DNA of 64,000 nucleotides from Alkalihalobacillus pseudalcaliphilus (lineage in GTDB: Bacteria > Bacillota > Bacilli > Bacillales > Bacillaceae_D). The DNA is taken from the NCBI RefSeq assembly GCF_028610675.1, contig NZ_JAQQWS010000006.1:124001-188000 (forward strand). Reading direction: 5' to 3'. Below the pieces are notes generated by a model that did no database searches, had not been told where the DNA came from, and was given only the letters and a program-made list of their open reading frames with translations. Both the position numbers and the translations under genes were made by a program. Position 1 is the first letter of the stretch. Every line of letters starts with the position of its first letter. This document shows positions 25,495 through 33,379 of this stretch, one piece after another.

Positions 25495-27342
25495 TTATCC
25501 TGGTATCGGCAATGCCTTGTTATTTATTACTTGTTTTTCATGAATAAACTCTACTTTTTTATTGGCTAATTGGACAACTCTATCAATTAATACCTGTTTA
25601 TCAAGTATCATAAAGTCTAACAGAAGCTCATCAATATCTTCTATAAATAATTGTGATGATTTACCGAGATAAATTTTCGTAAATATTTGGTCTTCATTCA
25701 CTTCGTTTTCATTAAGTAATTCTTCAAATAGCTTTTCCCCTGGCCGTTTTCCACTAAAGCTTATTCCGATTTCATCGACGGAATATCCAGATAAAGTAAT
25801 GATATTTTTGGCCAAATCAACAATCTTAACTGGTTCACCCATATCTAGCACAAATATCTCACCACCACTAGCTAAACCTCCAGCTTGTAATACTAACCTT
25901 GATGCCTCTTTTATCGTCATAAAATAACGCTCCATATCAGGATGTGTTACAGTAAGCGGCCCTCCCATGTTTAACTGCTTTTTAAATAAAGGAATGACAC
26001 TTCCCCTACTCCCTAATACATTTCCAAATCGTACCGCGATAAATTTCGTCTCACTTTGCCTATCCAAATCTTGAATAATCATTTCTGCTAACCTTTTCGT
26101 TGCTCCCATAACACTTGTAGGATTTACTGCTTTATCAGTAGATAACATCACAAATGTATGAACTTGATGCCAATGTGCGGCATTTGCTATATTCTTAGTT
26201 CCTAATAGATTATTTTTAATCGCTTGCTCTGGATTTCGTTCCATCAATGGTACATGTTTATGAGCAGCCGCGTGATACACAACATGAGGTTTATATTTTT
26301 CCATAATGTGAAACATACTCTCTTTATCTTGGATATCAGCAATTTCAGTGTGAAATATAATCGAAGTATCTCGATACGATTCAAGTAATTCCATTTCGAT
26401 CGAATAAATACTATTTTCTCCATGTCCTAAAAGGATTAACTTCTTGGGTAAGAACTGTGATACTTGACGACAAATTTCAGATCCTATTGAGCCACCTGCC
26501 CCCGTCACAAGTACCACTTTATTTGTAATATAATCTGAAATACTCTCCATATCTAACTGGACTTGCTCCCTACCAAGTAGGTCTTCCACATTCACATCTC
26601 GGAAGTTCGTCACCGAGACTTTACCTGTTATTACATCCTCTAGCAGAGGAAGAATTTTGGTTTTAGCTTTTGTTTGAGCACATCGATAGTAAATCTCCTT
26701 TAATTGCTTATGATGCAGAGAAGGAATCGCAATAATAATATGAGCGATATCATATGCTCTGACCGTTTCTTCAATCTGTTTCATGCCACCCAATACAGGC
26801 ACTCCATAGATATCAAGATTCTGTTTTTTAGGATCATCATCAAGAAAAGCTACGACTTGTAACTCAGTTTCTTGATTACCTTGAAGTTGCCTTGCAACCA
26901 TCGTACCAGCTGATCCAGCCCCTATTATTAGCGTCCGTTCCTTTGCTATATCCCTTTTTATCTTACTGTTTTGAACGATTCGAATAAAAAACCTAGAACC
27001 TCCAATAAAGAAGACTTGAAGTATCGTCATACAAATAATGAATCTAAATTGAATCATTTCAAATAATAGTAGTTGCATAAAAGCTGCAAAAGAATTAGCA
27101 TAGATGACTAACTTCATAATACTTACAAGATCATCAATGCTAACGTATTCCCAAGCTTTTTTATACAACTTATATCGTACTGAAAAAATATAATAACAAA
27201 TAAATAAAGAAAGTAAGGTTATGATTAATACAGGGCTTATTGATGGTAACGTTGCAAACACAAGTAAATAACTCGAAACACTTGTAAATATAATCATAAG
27301 TGAATCAATTAAAACTAAAGTAACTAATCTCTTACGGTACAT
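25495..27342 (-). CDS. epsC: EpsC, UDP-GlcNAc 4,6-dehydratase (CapD/PglF type)
   Basis: 615 residues. Four N-terminal transmembrane segments (about 5-115), a first Rossmann domain (LIIGAGSAGTMVARQL), then a long-chain SDR catalytic domain with VTGAGGSIGSEICRQ, HAAAHKHVPLME, LSTDKAVNPTSVMGATKR and RFGNVLGSRGSVIPLF. It makes the 4-keto-6-deoxy intermediate for EpsN. It is preceded by GGAGG and by the structured epsB-epsC intergenic region. Confidence 0.92.
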   Translation of the reverse strand: MYRKRLVTLVLIDSLMIIFTSVSSYLLVFATLPSISPVLIITLLSLFICYYIFSVRYKLYKKAWEYVSIDDLVSIMKLVIYANSFAAFMQLLLFEMIQFRFIICMTILQVFFIGGSRFFIRIVQNSKIKRDIAKERTLIIGAGSAGTMVARQLQGNQETELQVVAFLDDDPKKQNLDIYGVPVLGGMKQIEETVRAYDIAHIIIAIPSLHHKQLKEIYYRCAQTKAKTKILPLLEDVITGKVSVTNFRDVNVEDLLGREQVQLDMESISDYITNKVVLVTGAGGSIGSEICRQVSQFLPKKLILLGHGENSIYSIEMELLESYRDTSIIFHTEIADIQDKESMFHIMEKYKPHVVYHAAAHKHVPLMERNPEQAIKNNLLGTKNIANAAHWHQVHTFVMLSTDKAVNPTSVMGATKRLAEMIIQDLDRQSETKFIAVRFGNVLGSRGSVIPLFKKQLNMGGPLTVTHPDMERYFMTIKEASRLVLQAGGLASGGEIFVLDMGEPVKIVDLAKNIITLSGYSVDEIGISFSGKRPGEKLFEELLNENEVNEDQIFTKIYLGKSSQLFIEDIDELLLDFMILDKQVLIDRVVQLANKKVEFIHEKQVINNKALPIPG

Positions 27343-27377
27343 TTTTTACCTCCATTCTGTCATTTTTTAAGGGTTAT

Positions 27378-27432
27378 TTATTATAGTTAATCATAGGATA
27401 GTTCTTCACCATTCCATGGTTAACTATAATAA
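27378..27432 (-). repeat. 13-bp inverted repeat before epsC
   Basis: Perfect arms, TTATTATAGTTAA at 27378-27390 and TTAACTATAATAA at 27420-27432, with a 29-nt loop, 35 bp upstream of the epsC start. It forms a long AU-rich hairpin in the mRNA directly after the EAR-like element. Confidence 0.7.
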
Positions 27433-27434
27433 AA

Positions 27435-27540
27435 CAGGGCATTTAACCCTTCCTCACATCACACTTTCGACGACTAGCGTCTAAGGTTTTCACCCACAGC
27501 ATAACCGAGTACCCCCATTGATATTGGAAAGGAGATATCT
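27435..27540 (-). ncRNA. Candidate EAR (epsC-leader) antitermination RNA
   Basis: The 250-bp epsB-epsC gap sits where B. subtilis has the EAR element, which lets RNA polymerase read through terminators in the long eps operon. On the minus strand it contains GGAGATATCTCC, GGGGGTACTCGGTTATGC, GGGTGAAAACCTTAGACG and GACGCTAGTCGTC, a dense run of non-coding, stem-forming, GC-richer sequence. Position and texture support EAR; I could not run a covariance search. Confidence 0.6.
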
Positions 27541-27555
27541 CCATTAGATTCGATA

Positions 27556-27571
27556 ATTCTTTATTAAGAAC
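27556..27571. promoter_or_regulatory. SinR-like operator between epsB and epsC
   Basis: ATTCTTTATTAAGAAC, the same 7-2-7 arrangement as the operators in the eps and lasso promoters. It lies 22 bp after the epsB stop and just before the EAR-like element. No convincing -35/-10 pair surrounds it. Confidence 0.5.
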
Positions 27572-27592
27572 AACATTCGCAAAAAAAATGCC

Positions 27593-28249
27593 TCATGAGA
27601 ATAATACTTTTCTTTTAGCATTAATAACTACTCCCAGAAGCTTCGCTTTTGCAATAATTAAAGATTTCTTTGCTTCTAGTGCAACGGTGTCTTCTGTTTT
27701 TCCATATTGGATAACCATGACAACTCCATCACAACGGTTAGCGATAATTTTAGCTTCATTCTCAGCTAAAATCGATGGTCCATCCACTAAAATTAAATCA
27801 TAGATTTTTTGGGCACTTTCAAATAATTGATCCATTAATTGTGATTTGAACAAACGCTCTGTATTATAAGGAATTGGTCCTGCAGGAATGACTCCTATTA
27901 ATGGTTCACCAGTTTGAACGATAACTTCTTCTAAGTGTTTTTGTCCAACCAGTATGTTAGTAAGACCAATTGTATTTTTTATATGGAACATTTTATTAAT
28001 CATGGGATTTCTAACATTCATATCAATAATAAGCACTTTTTTTCCCATCTCAGCTAAAGATAAAGCAAGGTTGGCAACCGTTGTTGACTTTCCTTCTCCT
28101 CCACTTGGTGAAGTAATTCCAATTACTTTGCAATTATTCTCTAAAACAGTAAATTCAATATTAGTTCGAATAAATTCATACTCTTCAGCTATTAATGAGT
28201 CATAATGATTGATGGTTTTTTTTAGTTTATTCTTTCTTTTAAGAACCAA
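27593..28249 (-). CDS. epsB: EpsB-like BY-kinase (CpsD/CapB family)
   Basis: About 218 residues. Walker A in TSPSGGEGKSTTVANLALSL, Walker A' VLIIDMNVRNP and Walker B LILVDGPS define a cytosolic bacterial tyrosine kinase activated by its membrane partner EpsA. The usual C-terminal tyrosine cluster is absent (the end reads VVINAKRKVLFS), so autophosphorylation must differ or be lost. The start is uncertain: TTG at 28249 has GAGGTGA 5 nt upstream, while a GTG at 28258 lies within that site. It overlaps epsA. Confidence 0.85.
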   Translation of the reverse strand: MVLKRKNKLKKTINHYDSLIAEEYEFIRTNIEFTVLENNCKVIGITSPSGGEGKSTTVANLALSLAEMGKKVLIIDMNVRNPMINKMFHIKNTIGLTNILVGQKHLEEVIVQTGEPLIGVIPAGPIPYNTERLFKSQLMDQLFESAQKIYDLILVDGPSILAENEAKIIANRCDGVVMVIQYGKTEDTVALEAKKSLIIAKAKLLGVVINAKRKVLFS

Positions 28250-28958
28250 TGGTTTCACCTCTTAATGAAGAAGAACTGGATTTTTTTCTTGATTTTTTTG
28301 CCAATGACTTTTTATTAATTAATGAAACACTCCCAATTACAGGCACTTCCAATAACCTTTCTATTTCTCTCGCGGAACGTAGTCGATTATCGAGACTATC
28401 TAGTATAAGAACAAAACCAATACCTAGAGTTATACCTAGCACTAATGCCATCCATAATAAACGACTACTTTCAGGGTTAATTGGTACCGGATTTTCAAGT
28501 AAATGTGCTTCAGAAAAAACAGCAATATCTTGAAAGTCTAATGTTTTGGCTACTTCTTGTTGGTATACACTTGTTAATGTATTAGCAATTTGTGTTGCCT
28601 GCTCCTGACTTCTATCTAGTACAGTTAACGTAACAATTCTTGAATTATCAACTCGACCAACTTGAATTTGATTTGTAAGAGTTTGAACAGATTGTGATAG
28701 AGATAATTCCTCAATTACCTTCTCTAAAATCGGTGGCTCTTTAATAAATACAATCAGCGTCTCGAAGTATTCAGTATTATCATGAATTAATAACCTTGCC
28801 GTTGATTCATAAATAGGAATAGGTTTGTTCAATTGCTGGTAGATCGTCGCAAGTGAAGTTATTAGAACTGCAAAAATGATAATGATCCATAGCCTTTTCT
28901 TCAGTACATCTACTATCTTTTTAATCTCCATTTCTTTTGTTTTACCTGACTCCACCAT
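28239..28958 (-). CDS. epsA: EpsA-like chain-length/kinase-activator protein (Wzz/YveK)
   Basis: About 239 residues. Two transmembrane segments (about 24-44 and 168-190) flank an extracellular Wzz domain. The PINPESSRLLWMALV proline-rich stretch before TM2 is typical, and the basic, Ser-rich tail (AKKSRKKSSSSSLRG) would activate EpsB. First gene of the eps operon. ATG at 28958 is preferred (GAAGGTGA upstream); an in-frame GTG at 28964 lies inside that site. The leader is about 100 nt. Confidence 0.88.
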   Translation of the reverse strand: MVESGKTKEMEIKKIVDVLKKRLWIIIIFAVLITSLATIYQQLNKPIPIYESTARLLIHDNTEYFETLIVFIKEPPILEKVIEELSLSQSVQTLTNQIQVGRVDNSRIVTLTVLDRSQEQATQIANTLTSVYQQEVAKTLDFQDIAVFSEAHLLENPVPINPESSRLLWMALVLGITLGIGFVLILDSLDNRLRSAREIERLLEVPVIGSVSLINKKSLAKKSRKKSSSSSLRGETIGS

Positions 28959-28975
28959 GATCACCTTCTATATAC

Positions 28976-29094
28976 CGTTCTTTTTAAAGAACGTTTTATT
29001 TTAAAAAAATAACATACAAATGCTATAAATACGTTTTCTTCATCCTAAATTGATTTAATACATTCATATTAGTTCTTTATAAAGAATATGTCAA
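28976..29094 (-). promoter_or_regulatory. eps promoter with two SinR-like operators
   Basis: Minus strand: -35 TTGACA (29089-29094), 17-bp spacer, -10 TAATAT (29066-29071), an excellent sigma-A promoter. Operator 1 (plus reading GTTCTTTATAAAGAAT, 29072-29087) fills the spacer exactly. Operator 2 (CGTTCTTTTTAAAGAACG, 28976-28993), two 8-bp arms around TT, lies 18 bp before the epsA ATG. Centres are 95 bp apart. SinR recognises GTTCTYT in this inverted 7-2-7 layout. Confidence 0.75.
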
Positions 29095-29235
29095 TTGTTA
29101 TTTTAGAAGTCCAAATTTCCTCATCACTTTTCATTATACTAATGATATGCCGTTTCCATTTTATACAGAATGAATAAACTATAGAATCACATTTCAAATA
29201 TAGGATTAGATGATTTCGAAAGGAGTTCAAAAGCC

Positions 29236-29595
29236 ATGCTCTTCCATTTAAAACAAGGTGATTTACGCACACCTTTGCTTTTTCAAGCTTCACAACAATT
29301 AGATATAGACCTTACCTTTTCTAAAATACATTTTATAATGACAGATCAATACGCTAAAAGAATCATTATCGATGAAATCGCTACATTAATTGAAACTGAA
29401 ACACTATCTTATACTTTTAAACAAGGTCAGACCGATGAAGTAGGTTTATTTTTAGGAGAATTCGAGATTCACCATATTAATAATACAATCGAGAATTTTC
29501 CTAGAGATGGGTATATCACTATCGTCATCCATCCTTCATTACGCTCTAACGGTTTTACTCCATCTTTAATAATTGATGGAGGAGTTTTCAAGTGA
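29236..29595 (+). CDS. Phage baseplate/tail-like protein (BppU-N-like)
   Basis: 119 residues, no signal peptide. The pattern (LKQGDLRTPLLFQ at the start, DIDLTFSKIHFIM, QTDEVGLFLGEFEIH, and a final GYITIVIHPSL) resembles the N-terminal domain of Siphoviridae baseplate upper proteins, an all-beta adaptor fold. Its stop overlaps the GTG start of the 968-aa gene by 4 bp, so the two are made together. Transcribed divergently from the eps operon. AAAGGAG lies 10 nt before the ATG. The family call is by eye and tentative. Confidence 0.5.
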   Translation: MLFHLKQGDLRTPLLFQASQQLDIDLTFSKIHFIMTDQYAKRIIIDEIATLIETETLSYTFKQGQTDEVGLFLGEFEIHHINNTIENFPRDGYITIVIHPSLRSNGFTPSLIIDGGVFK

Positions 29596-32498
29596 ACAAA
29601 AAAATATTAATAAAAAGAGGCCTAAGACAAGATTTACCGATATTAGACGTGGGGGAATTTGGATTTTGTATTGACACTACCGAACTGTTCATTGGAAGCG
29701 ATTCGGGTAACATTCTTATAAGCAACAAAGGTGATCACATATCCCCCTCTTCTTTAAATGGTCATTTAAATGTTAATGGCATAGAGATATCCATTTACGA
29801 TGACTCAGAATTAGTAGATATGATTCACACGAAAATTGACCCACAAGCATTGGAACCCTATGTTAAAGATGAACTGCTAGAACATTTATTAGCTGCAAAA
29901 GTTGATATCAATGACTTAGAACTTTTGATCGGAGAATTTAAAGATTCTTTAAATAATAAATCGGAAAAAATACACCACCACGCCATTCAGGATATTACTC
30001 ATTTAGAAGATGTTCTAAGTTCTAAAATCGATAAGACTGATATCATGCCTGTCTCTAACTCTTATGTAATCGATTTAGTAACTTGGGGAATTACAGAAGG
30101 AATACCAAATAAACCATATACTCAAGCCGATTTTGAAATGGCAGATACTAACATTCAGGGAATTAATGCTGCTTTAGTAGAAGCTTCCTTAAAAGGTTAC
30201 ACCCATGTTGCCATGCCTAAAGGAAGCTACGCGATTTGTTACCCTAGAACGATTGAACTTCATAGTCACATGACTTTTCATTTGAATCGGTCGACATTTA
30301 AAGTGATTTATGACTCTGATCAACGTTCTCCATTTGATCAAAGGTCAGGAAATGACTTCTATAATTTTATAGGTAATAGTTTTACATTTGATCATGTAAC
30401 GAACTCACATCTGTTAGGTGGTACAATCATTGGCTGCAAGGCCGACCGTAGCTTTTTATCTGATAATGAAAGAAGACAAGAGCAATCCTATGGGGTAATT
30501 CTAAAACGCGGAAGTAATCATTGCTCTGTTAAGCATTGTACGATTCGTGATTATATGGGCGACAATATATCTATTAGAAGTGATGCTGCCAGGACATTAA
30601 CGGAGTTTAACATGAATTTGACCCAACATGCGGTTGATAACAAAGGAAACCTTTTTCATTCCACTCAAAACTTAACATCACGGTTTATTACGATTGATAA
30701 CGGCCAATTTAACTCTTTTATCATTAGTGGTTTCGGTTATGTGAGACACACTTCAATTAACACTAAAGTCGTGAACATTCACTTTTATTCAGAAAAAGAG
30801 GACTATATTCGCTCGTTATTTAAAAGAAAAGTGTATACGCCTATTACGATTCCAATAGGTGCTCAAAAAATAAGATTAGAATTCCTCAATGAAACAAACC
30901 CAGCAAAAAATATGAATATAACAATAGGTTGGGGCTTAATCCCTTGCTATAATATGGTCGAGCATAATGAAGTTTATAATGGACATAGAGGTGGAATTAC
31001 GTTAGGTGGCAATTATAATGTCATTCAGCACAATATAATACGAGATAATGGATTCAATTTTTACGATGGGAAGCCTCTATTTTTTGACTCAACTAGGTAT
31101 GGCATTAACCAAGAAGACTTTTATGGCGATCATTGTGTGATTCGAAATAACCTTATCTATAATACAAACCACGGGATATTAATTGGCTGTTATTCGATCC
31201 AAATCGAGCACAATCATATTTATAATGTCAACTCTATCGCTATTAATATTTATACGACTGCTTATGCAGGAATCTCCAACAACTATATATATAACTGCAA
31301 AAATACGGTTGGCTTAATGGATGCCAACTTTGAAAATTCACACGTGTATATAAGAAATAATTATTTCCAAGGTGGTACAACTCAATTAGTAGGAAATCAT
31401 TATGATGTCTTTGTAACTGGGAATTCCTTTATTGAACCCGATAATATCATTCTAAAAGATTCTAATCGCTCCGTTTTTCGAGGGAATCATATTAGTTATT
31501 CAAGCTTTTATCAAGGTATTAGTCAATTAATTGTTAACAAAATAGAAGAATGTAGTTTTGAAATGAAGGGTGAACAAAGAGAAATAATTTTTCAATCTTA
31601 TGAGCATTATAGGTGTTACTACAAAAATATAATCATTAATAGTTCAACACGTCAAAGTAGAAGTTTAGTAGAAAAAGTCGCTTTTAACCACGCAACCTTT
31701 GAGGAATGTCAAATAAAAAACCATATCTATAACCAAAAACAACGGATAGTTACTGTATCTAACAGTTCCTTCATAAATAGTGGATTAAATATTGGTAATA
31801 TTAATTCCGAAAATGAGCATCCGAATATCTTTGTGAATAAATGTGATTTTAAATTAGTTTCCATTAATCAACTACTCGTTACTGACATTAATAGAGAGAA
31901 AGGCTTCGGTATCGTAGAAATAAAAAACTCTCACATAAACATCGAAAACCCTACTTTCCAATCTCTTATTCGAACAAACTTTACCGTAGTGCCATCCGTT
32001 TTGAAAGTTGCTTTTAAACATTGTACCATTAAAAATTCAAGTGCTCAGCCAACAATCGCTCTTCCCCTTTATAATCATCAAAAAAGCTTAATAGCATTTA
32101 TTTTCTCTAATAACGATCTTATAGGTTTCCACCCTCCAAATCCTGAACGCCTTTTAATTACCTATGATCCTGTTACACATAGTCCTGTCGAACCATTCTC
32201 AGGTAGCTTTCAAATTACTGATATCATTTATCATGCAAATCCGATGCCTGGAGGTTATGTCGGTTGGGTTTGTATAAAATCAGGAATTGCTAGTCAAAAA
32301 GAATGGCACCCTAACCATTCCTATGAGATGAACGATATTATTTTTTATCAAAACCAAATATACAAATGCATAAAAGCTGGAATAAGTGGCGACTTGGGTC
32401 CTAGACATGATAACGGCAGCTCTACAGATAACACAATCATTTGGGAATATATTGGCACAAAAGCAATCTTCCGACCATTTGGTTTTATCGAAAAATAA
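29592..32498 (+). CDS. Tail-fibre-like protein with parallel beta-helix and C-terminal carbohydrate-binding module
   Basis: 968 residues. N-terminus KKILIKRGLRQDLPILDVGE then FGFCIDTTELFIGSDSGN is the tail-fibre/tropism-determinant N-terminal motif. Residues about 60-150 may form a trimeric stalk. About 170-850 are Asn-rich beta-helix rungs (ENDNIS-like turns such as HCVIRNNLIYNTNHGILIGC), the pectate-lyase/depolymerase fold. The C-terminus (WHPNHSYEMNDIIFYQNQIY, then KCIKAGISGDLGP) looks like a CBM5/12-type module. No signal peptide. Phage depolymerases degrade capsules; divergent placement on the eps promoter suggests it acts on this cell's own polysaccharide. GTG start behind GGAGG. Confidence 0.65.
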   Translation: MNKKILIKRGLRQDLPILDVGEFGFCIDTTELFIGSDSGNILISNKGDHISPSSLNGHLNVNGIEISIYDDSELVDMIHTKIDPQALEPYVKDELLEHLLAAKVDINDLELLIGEFKDSLNNKSEKIHHHAIQDITHLEDVLSSKIDKTDIMPVSNSYVIDLVTWGITEGIPNKPYTQADFEMADTNIQGINAALVEASLKGYTHVAMPKGSYAICYPRTIELHSHMTFHLNRSTFKVIYDSDQRSPFDQRSGNDFYNFIGNSFTFDHVTNSHLLGGTIIGCKADRSFLSDNERRQEQSYGVILKRGSNHCSVKHCTIRDYMGDNISIRSDAARTLTEFNMNLTQHAVDNKGNLFHSTQNLTSRFITIDNGQFNSFIISGFGYVRHTSINTKVVNIHFYSEKEDYIRSLFKRKVYTPITIPIGAQKIRLEFLNETNPAKNMNITIGWGLIPCYNMVEHNEVYNGHRGGITLGGNYNVIQHNIIRDNGFNFYDGKPLFFDSTRYGINQEDFYGDHCVIRNNLIYNTNHGILIGCYSIQIEHNHIYNVNSIAINIYTTAYAGISNNYIYNCKNTVGLMDANFENSHVYIRNNYFQGGTTQLVGNHYDVFVTGNSFIEPDNIILKDSNRSVFRGNHISYSSFYQGISQLIVNKIEECSFEMKGEQREIIFQSYEHYRCYYKNIIINSSTRQSRSLVEKVAFNHATFEECQIKNHIYNQKQRIVTVSNSSFINSGLNIGNINSENEHPNIFVNKCDFKLVSINQLLVTDINREKGFGIVEIKNSHINIENPTFQSLIRTNFTVVPSVLKVAFKHCTIKNSSAQPTIALPLYNHQKSLIAFIFSNNDLIGFHPPNPERLLITYDPVTHSPVEPFSGSFQITDIIYHANPMPGGYVGWVCIKSGIASQKEWHPNHSYEMNDIIFYQNQIYKCIKAGISGDLGPRHDNGSSTDNTIIWEYIGTKAIFRPFGFIEK

Positions 32499-32561
32499 AT
32501 ACAATCATTGATTTTTCTCTTAAAGTATTTAAGCAAGATGTCATGTCTATGCATAAAAAAA

Positions 32562-32595
32562 GCTCGTAAGCGGTTGAATTCAATCACTTACGAGC
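32562..32595. terminator. Bidirectional terminator
   Basis: Arms GCTCGTAAG (32562-32570) and CTTACGAGC (32587-32595) with further pairing around GAATTC, flanked by A7 on the left and CTTTTGCTTTTA on the right. It serves the tail-fibre-like gene from the left and thiT from the right. Confidence 0.8.
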
Positions 32596-32604
32596 CTTTT
32601 GCTT

Positions 32605-33153
32605 TTATAAAGTTGGTTTTACTTTAAAAAACTGTGGATAATTCTTTGAGATGATTAAAAGTGGAATGAGTGTAATAATCATTTGTGGGACAAGATAAGA
32701 AGCATTATATGCAGCTGAGTAAATATAGTCATTCCAGCCATCTGGTGTGAATTCTGCAAAATAAACGACACCTGAAGTGAAATGTGCCATGAATCGTAAT
32801 AATGTCCCTAGTAATATTCCTAACACAATAACAGATAAATTAGGAACTTGCCTCTTCCTTACAAATACACCTGCAAGACCAATTAATGCAAAAGCAACTG
32901 GATAATCTAATACAAATTGAATCGGATGGAAAATACTAGCTCCCGATAATAAACCAGTAAAACCAGCTATTAACCCCGTTAACACCCCTACCTTCCAACC
33001 ATGGCGAAATGCCACTAAAAATAGCGGAATCATCTCAAAAGATATGGACCCACCATTTGCCCATAAGGCGTTGATTTTTACAAAACTTAAGGCCGTTGCC
33101 AAACCTGCCATAATCGCAATCTCAATCATGAGATATAATCTTTTTCTATCCAA
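32605..33153 (-). CDS. thiT: ThiT, thiamine ECF-transporter S component
   Basis: 182 residues, six transmembrane segments. ALSFVKINALWANGGSISFE, then MIPLFLVAFRHGW, and GVVYFAEFTPDGWN with SAAYNASYLVP are the thiamine-binding landmarks of ThiT/YuaJ. It works with the housekeeping ECF module, which is not in the window. TTG start. A TPP riboswitch and hairpin lie in its leader, so thiamine pyrophosphate should shut it off. Confidence 0.93.
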   Translation of the reverse strand: MDRKRLYLMIEIAIMAGLATALSFVKINALWANGGSISFEMIPLFLVAFRHGWKVGVLTGLIAGFTGLLSGASIFHPIQFVLDYPVAFALIGLAGVFVRKRQVPNLSVIVLGILLGTLLRFMAHFTSGVVYFAEFTPDGWNDYIYSAAYNASYLVPQMIITLIPLLIISKNYPQFFKVKPTL

Positions 33154-33155
33154 AA

Positions 33156-33193
33156 TAAAAACATCCCCTCTTTAATTAACCACAAGGAGATGT
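33156..33193 (-). terminator. Expression-platform terminator of the thiT riboswitch
   Basis: Minus strand: ACATCTCC (33186-33193) pairs with GGGGATGT (33161-33168), followed by TTTTT. The right arm is also part of the GAGGGG ribosome site of thiT, so ligand-dependent folding may block both transcription and translation. Confidence 0.7.
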
Positions 33194-33240
33194 CATTTGT
33201 CATAAACGTATTAAGGCATACTTAATTAACAAAATCCGTC

Positions 33241-33328
33241 TACCACTTCCCTACGCTAGTTTAAACTAGATCAGGTTCTAAGAGTTAAGGCATTCGCCTC
33301 TCTCAGTCAAAAGACACCCCTAGTGGTT
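33241..33328 (-). ncRNA. TPP riboswitch (THI element)
   Basis: The minus strand carries CACTAGGGGTGTC, CTGAGAGAGGC, CTTAGAACCTGATCTAGTT and AGCGTAGGGAAGTGG in order, which are the conserved pyrimidine- and pyrophosphate-sensing elements of the TPP aptamer. It lies about 90 bp upstream of thiT. Confidence 0.95.
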
Positions 33329-33379
33329 CTTATATTTTTTTACATTGTAACATAATTTCCGTTAGACGAACAGCCTTTA

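Noticed and set aside
29095..29235. Sporulation-sigma (sigma-G-like CATTATA) promoter for the tail-fibre-like genes
   Set aside because: No matching -35 element at the required distance; TATACT could equally be a sigma-A -10 box without a -35.
29069..29293. 74-codon minus-strand ORF in the eps/tail-fibre divergent region
   Set aside because: It overlaps the eps promoter and operators and the start of the plus-strand gene, with no homology visible.
29236..32498. Remnant of an inserted prophage
   Set aside because: No integrase, capsid, portal, lysis genes or attachment repeats are visible nearby; only the two tail-like genes are present.
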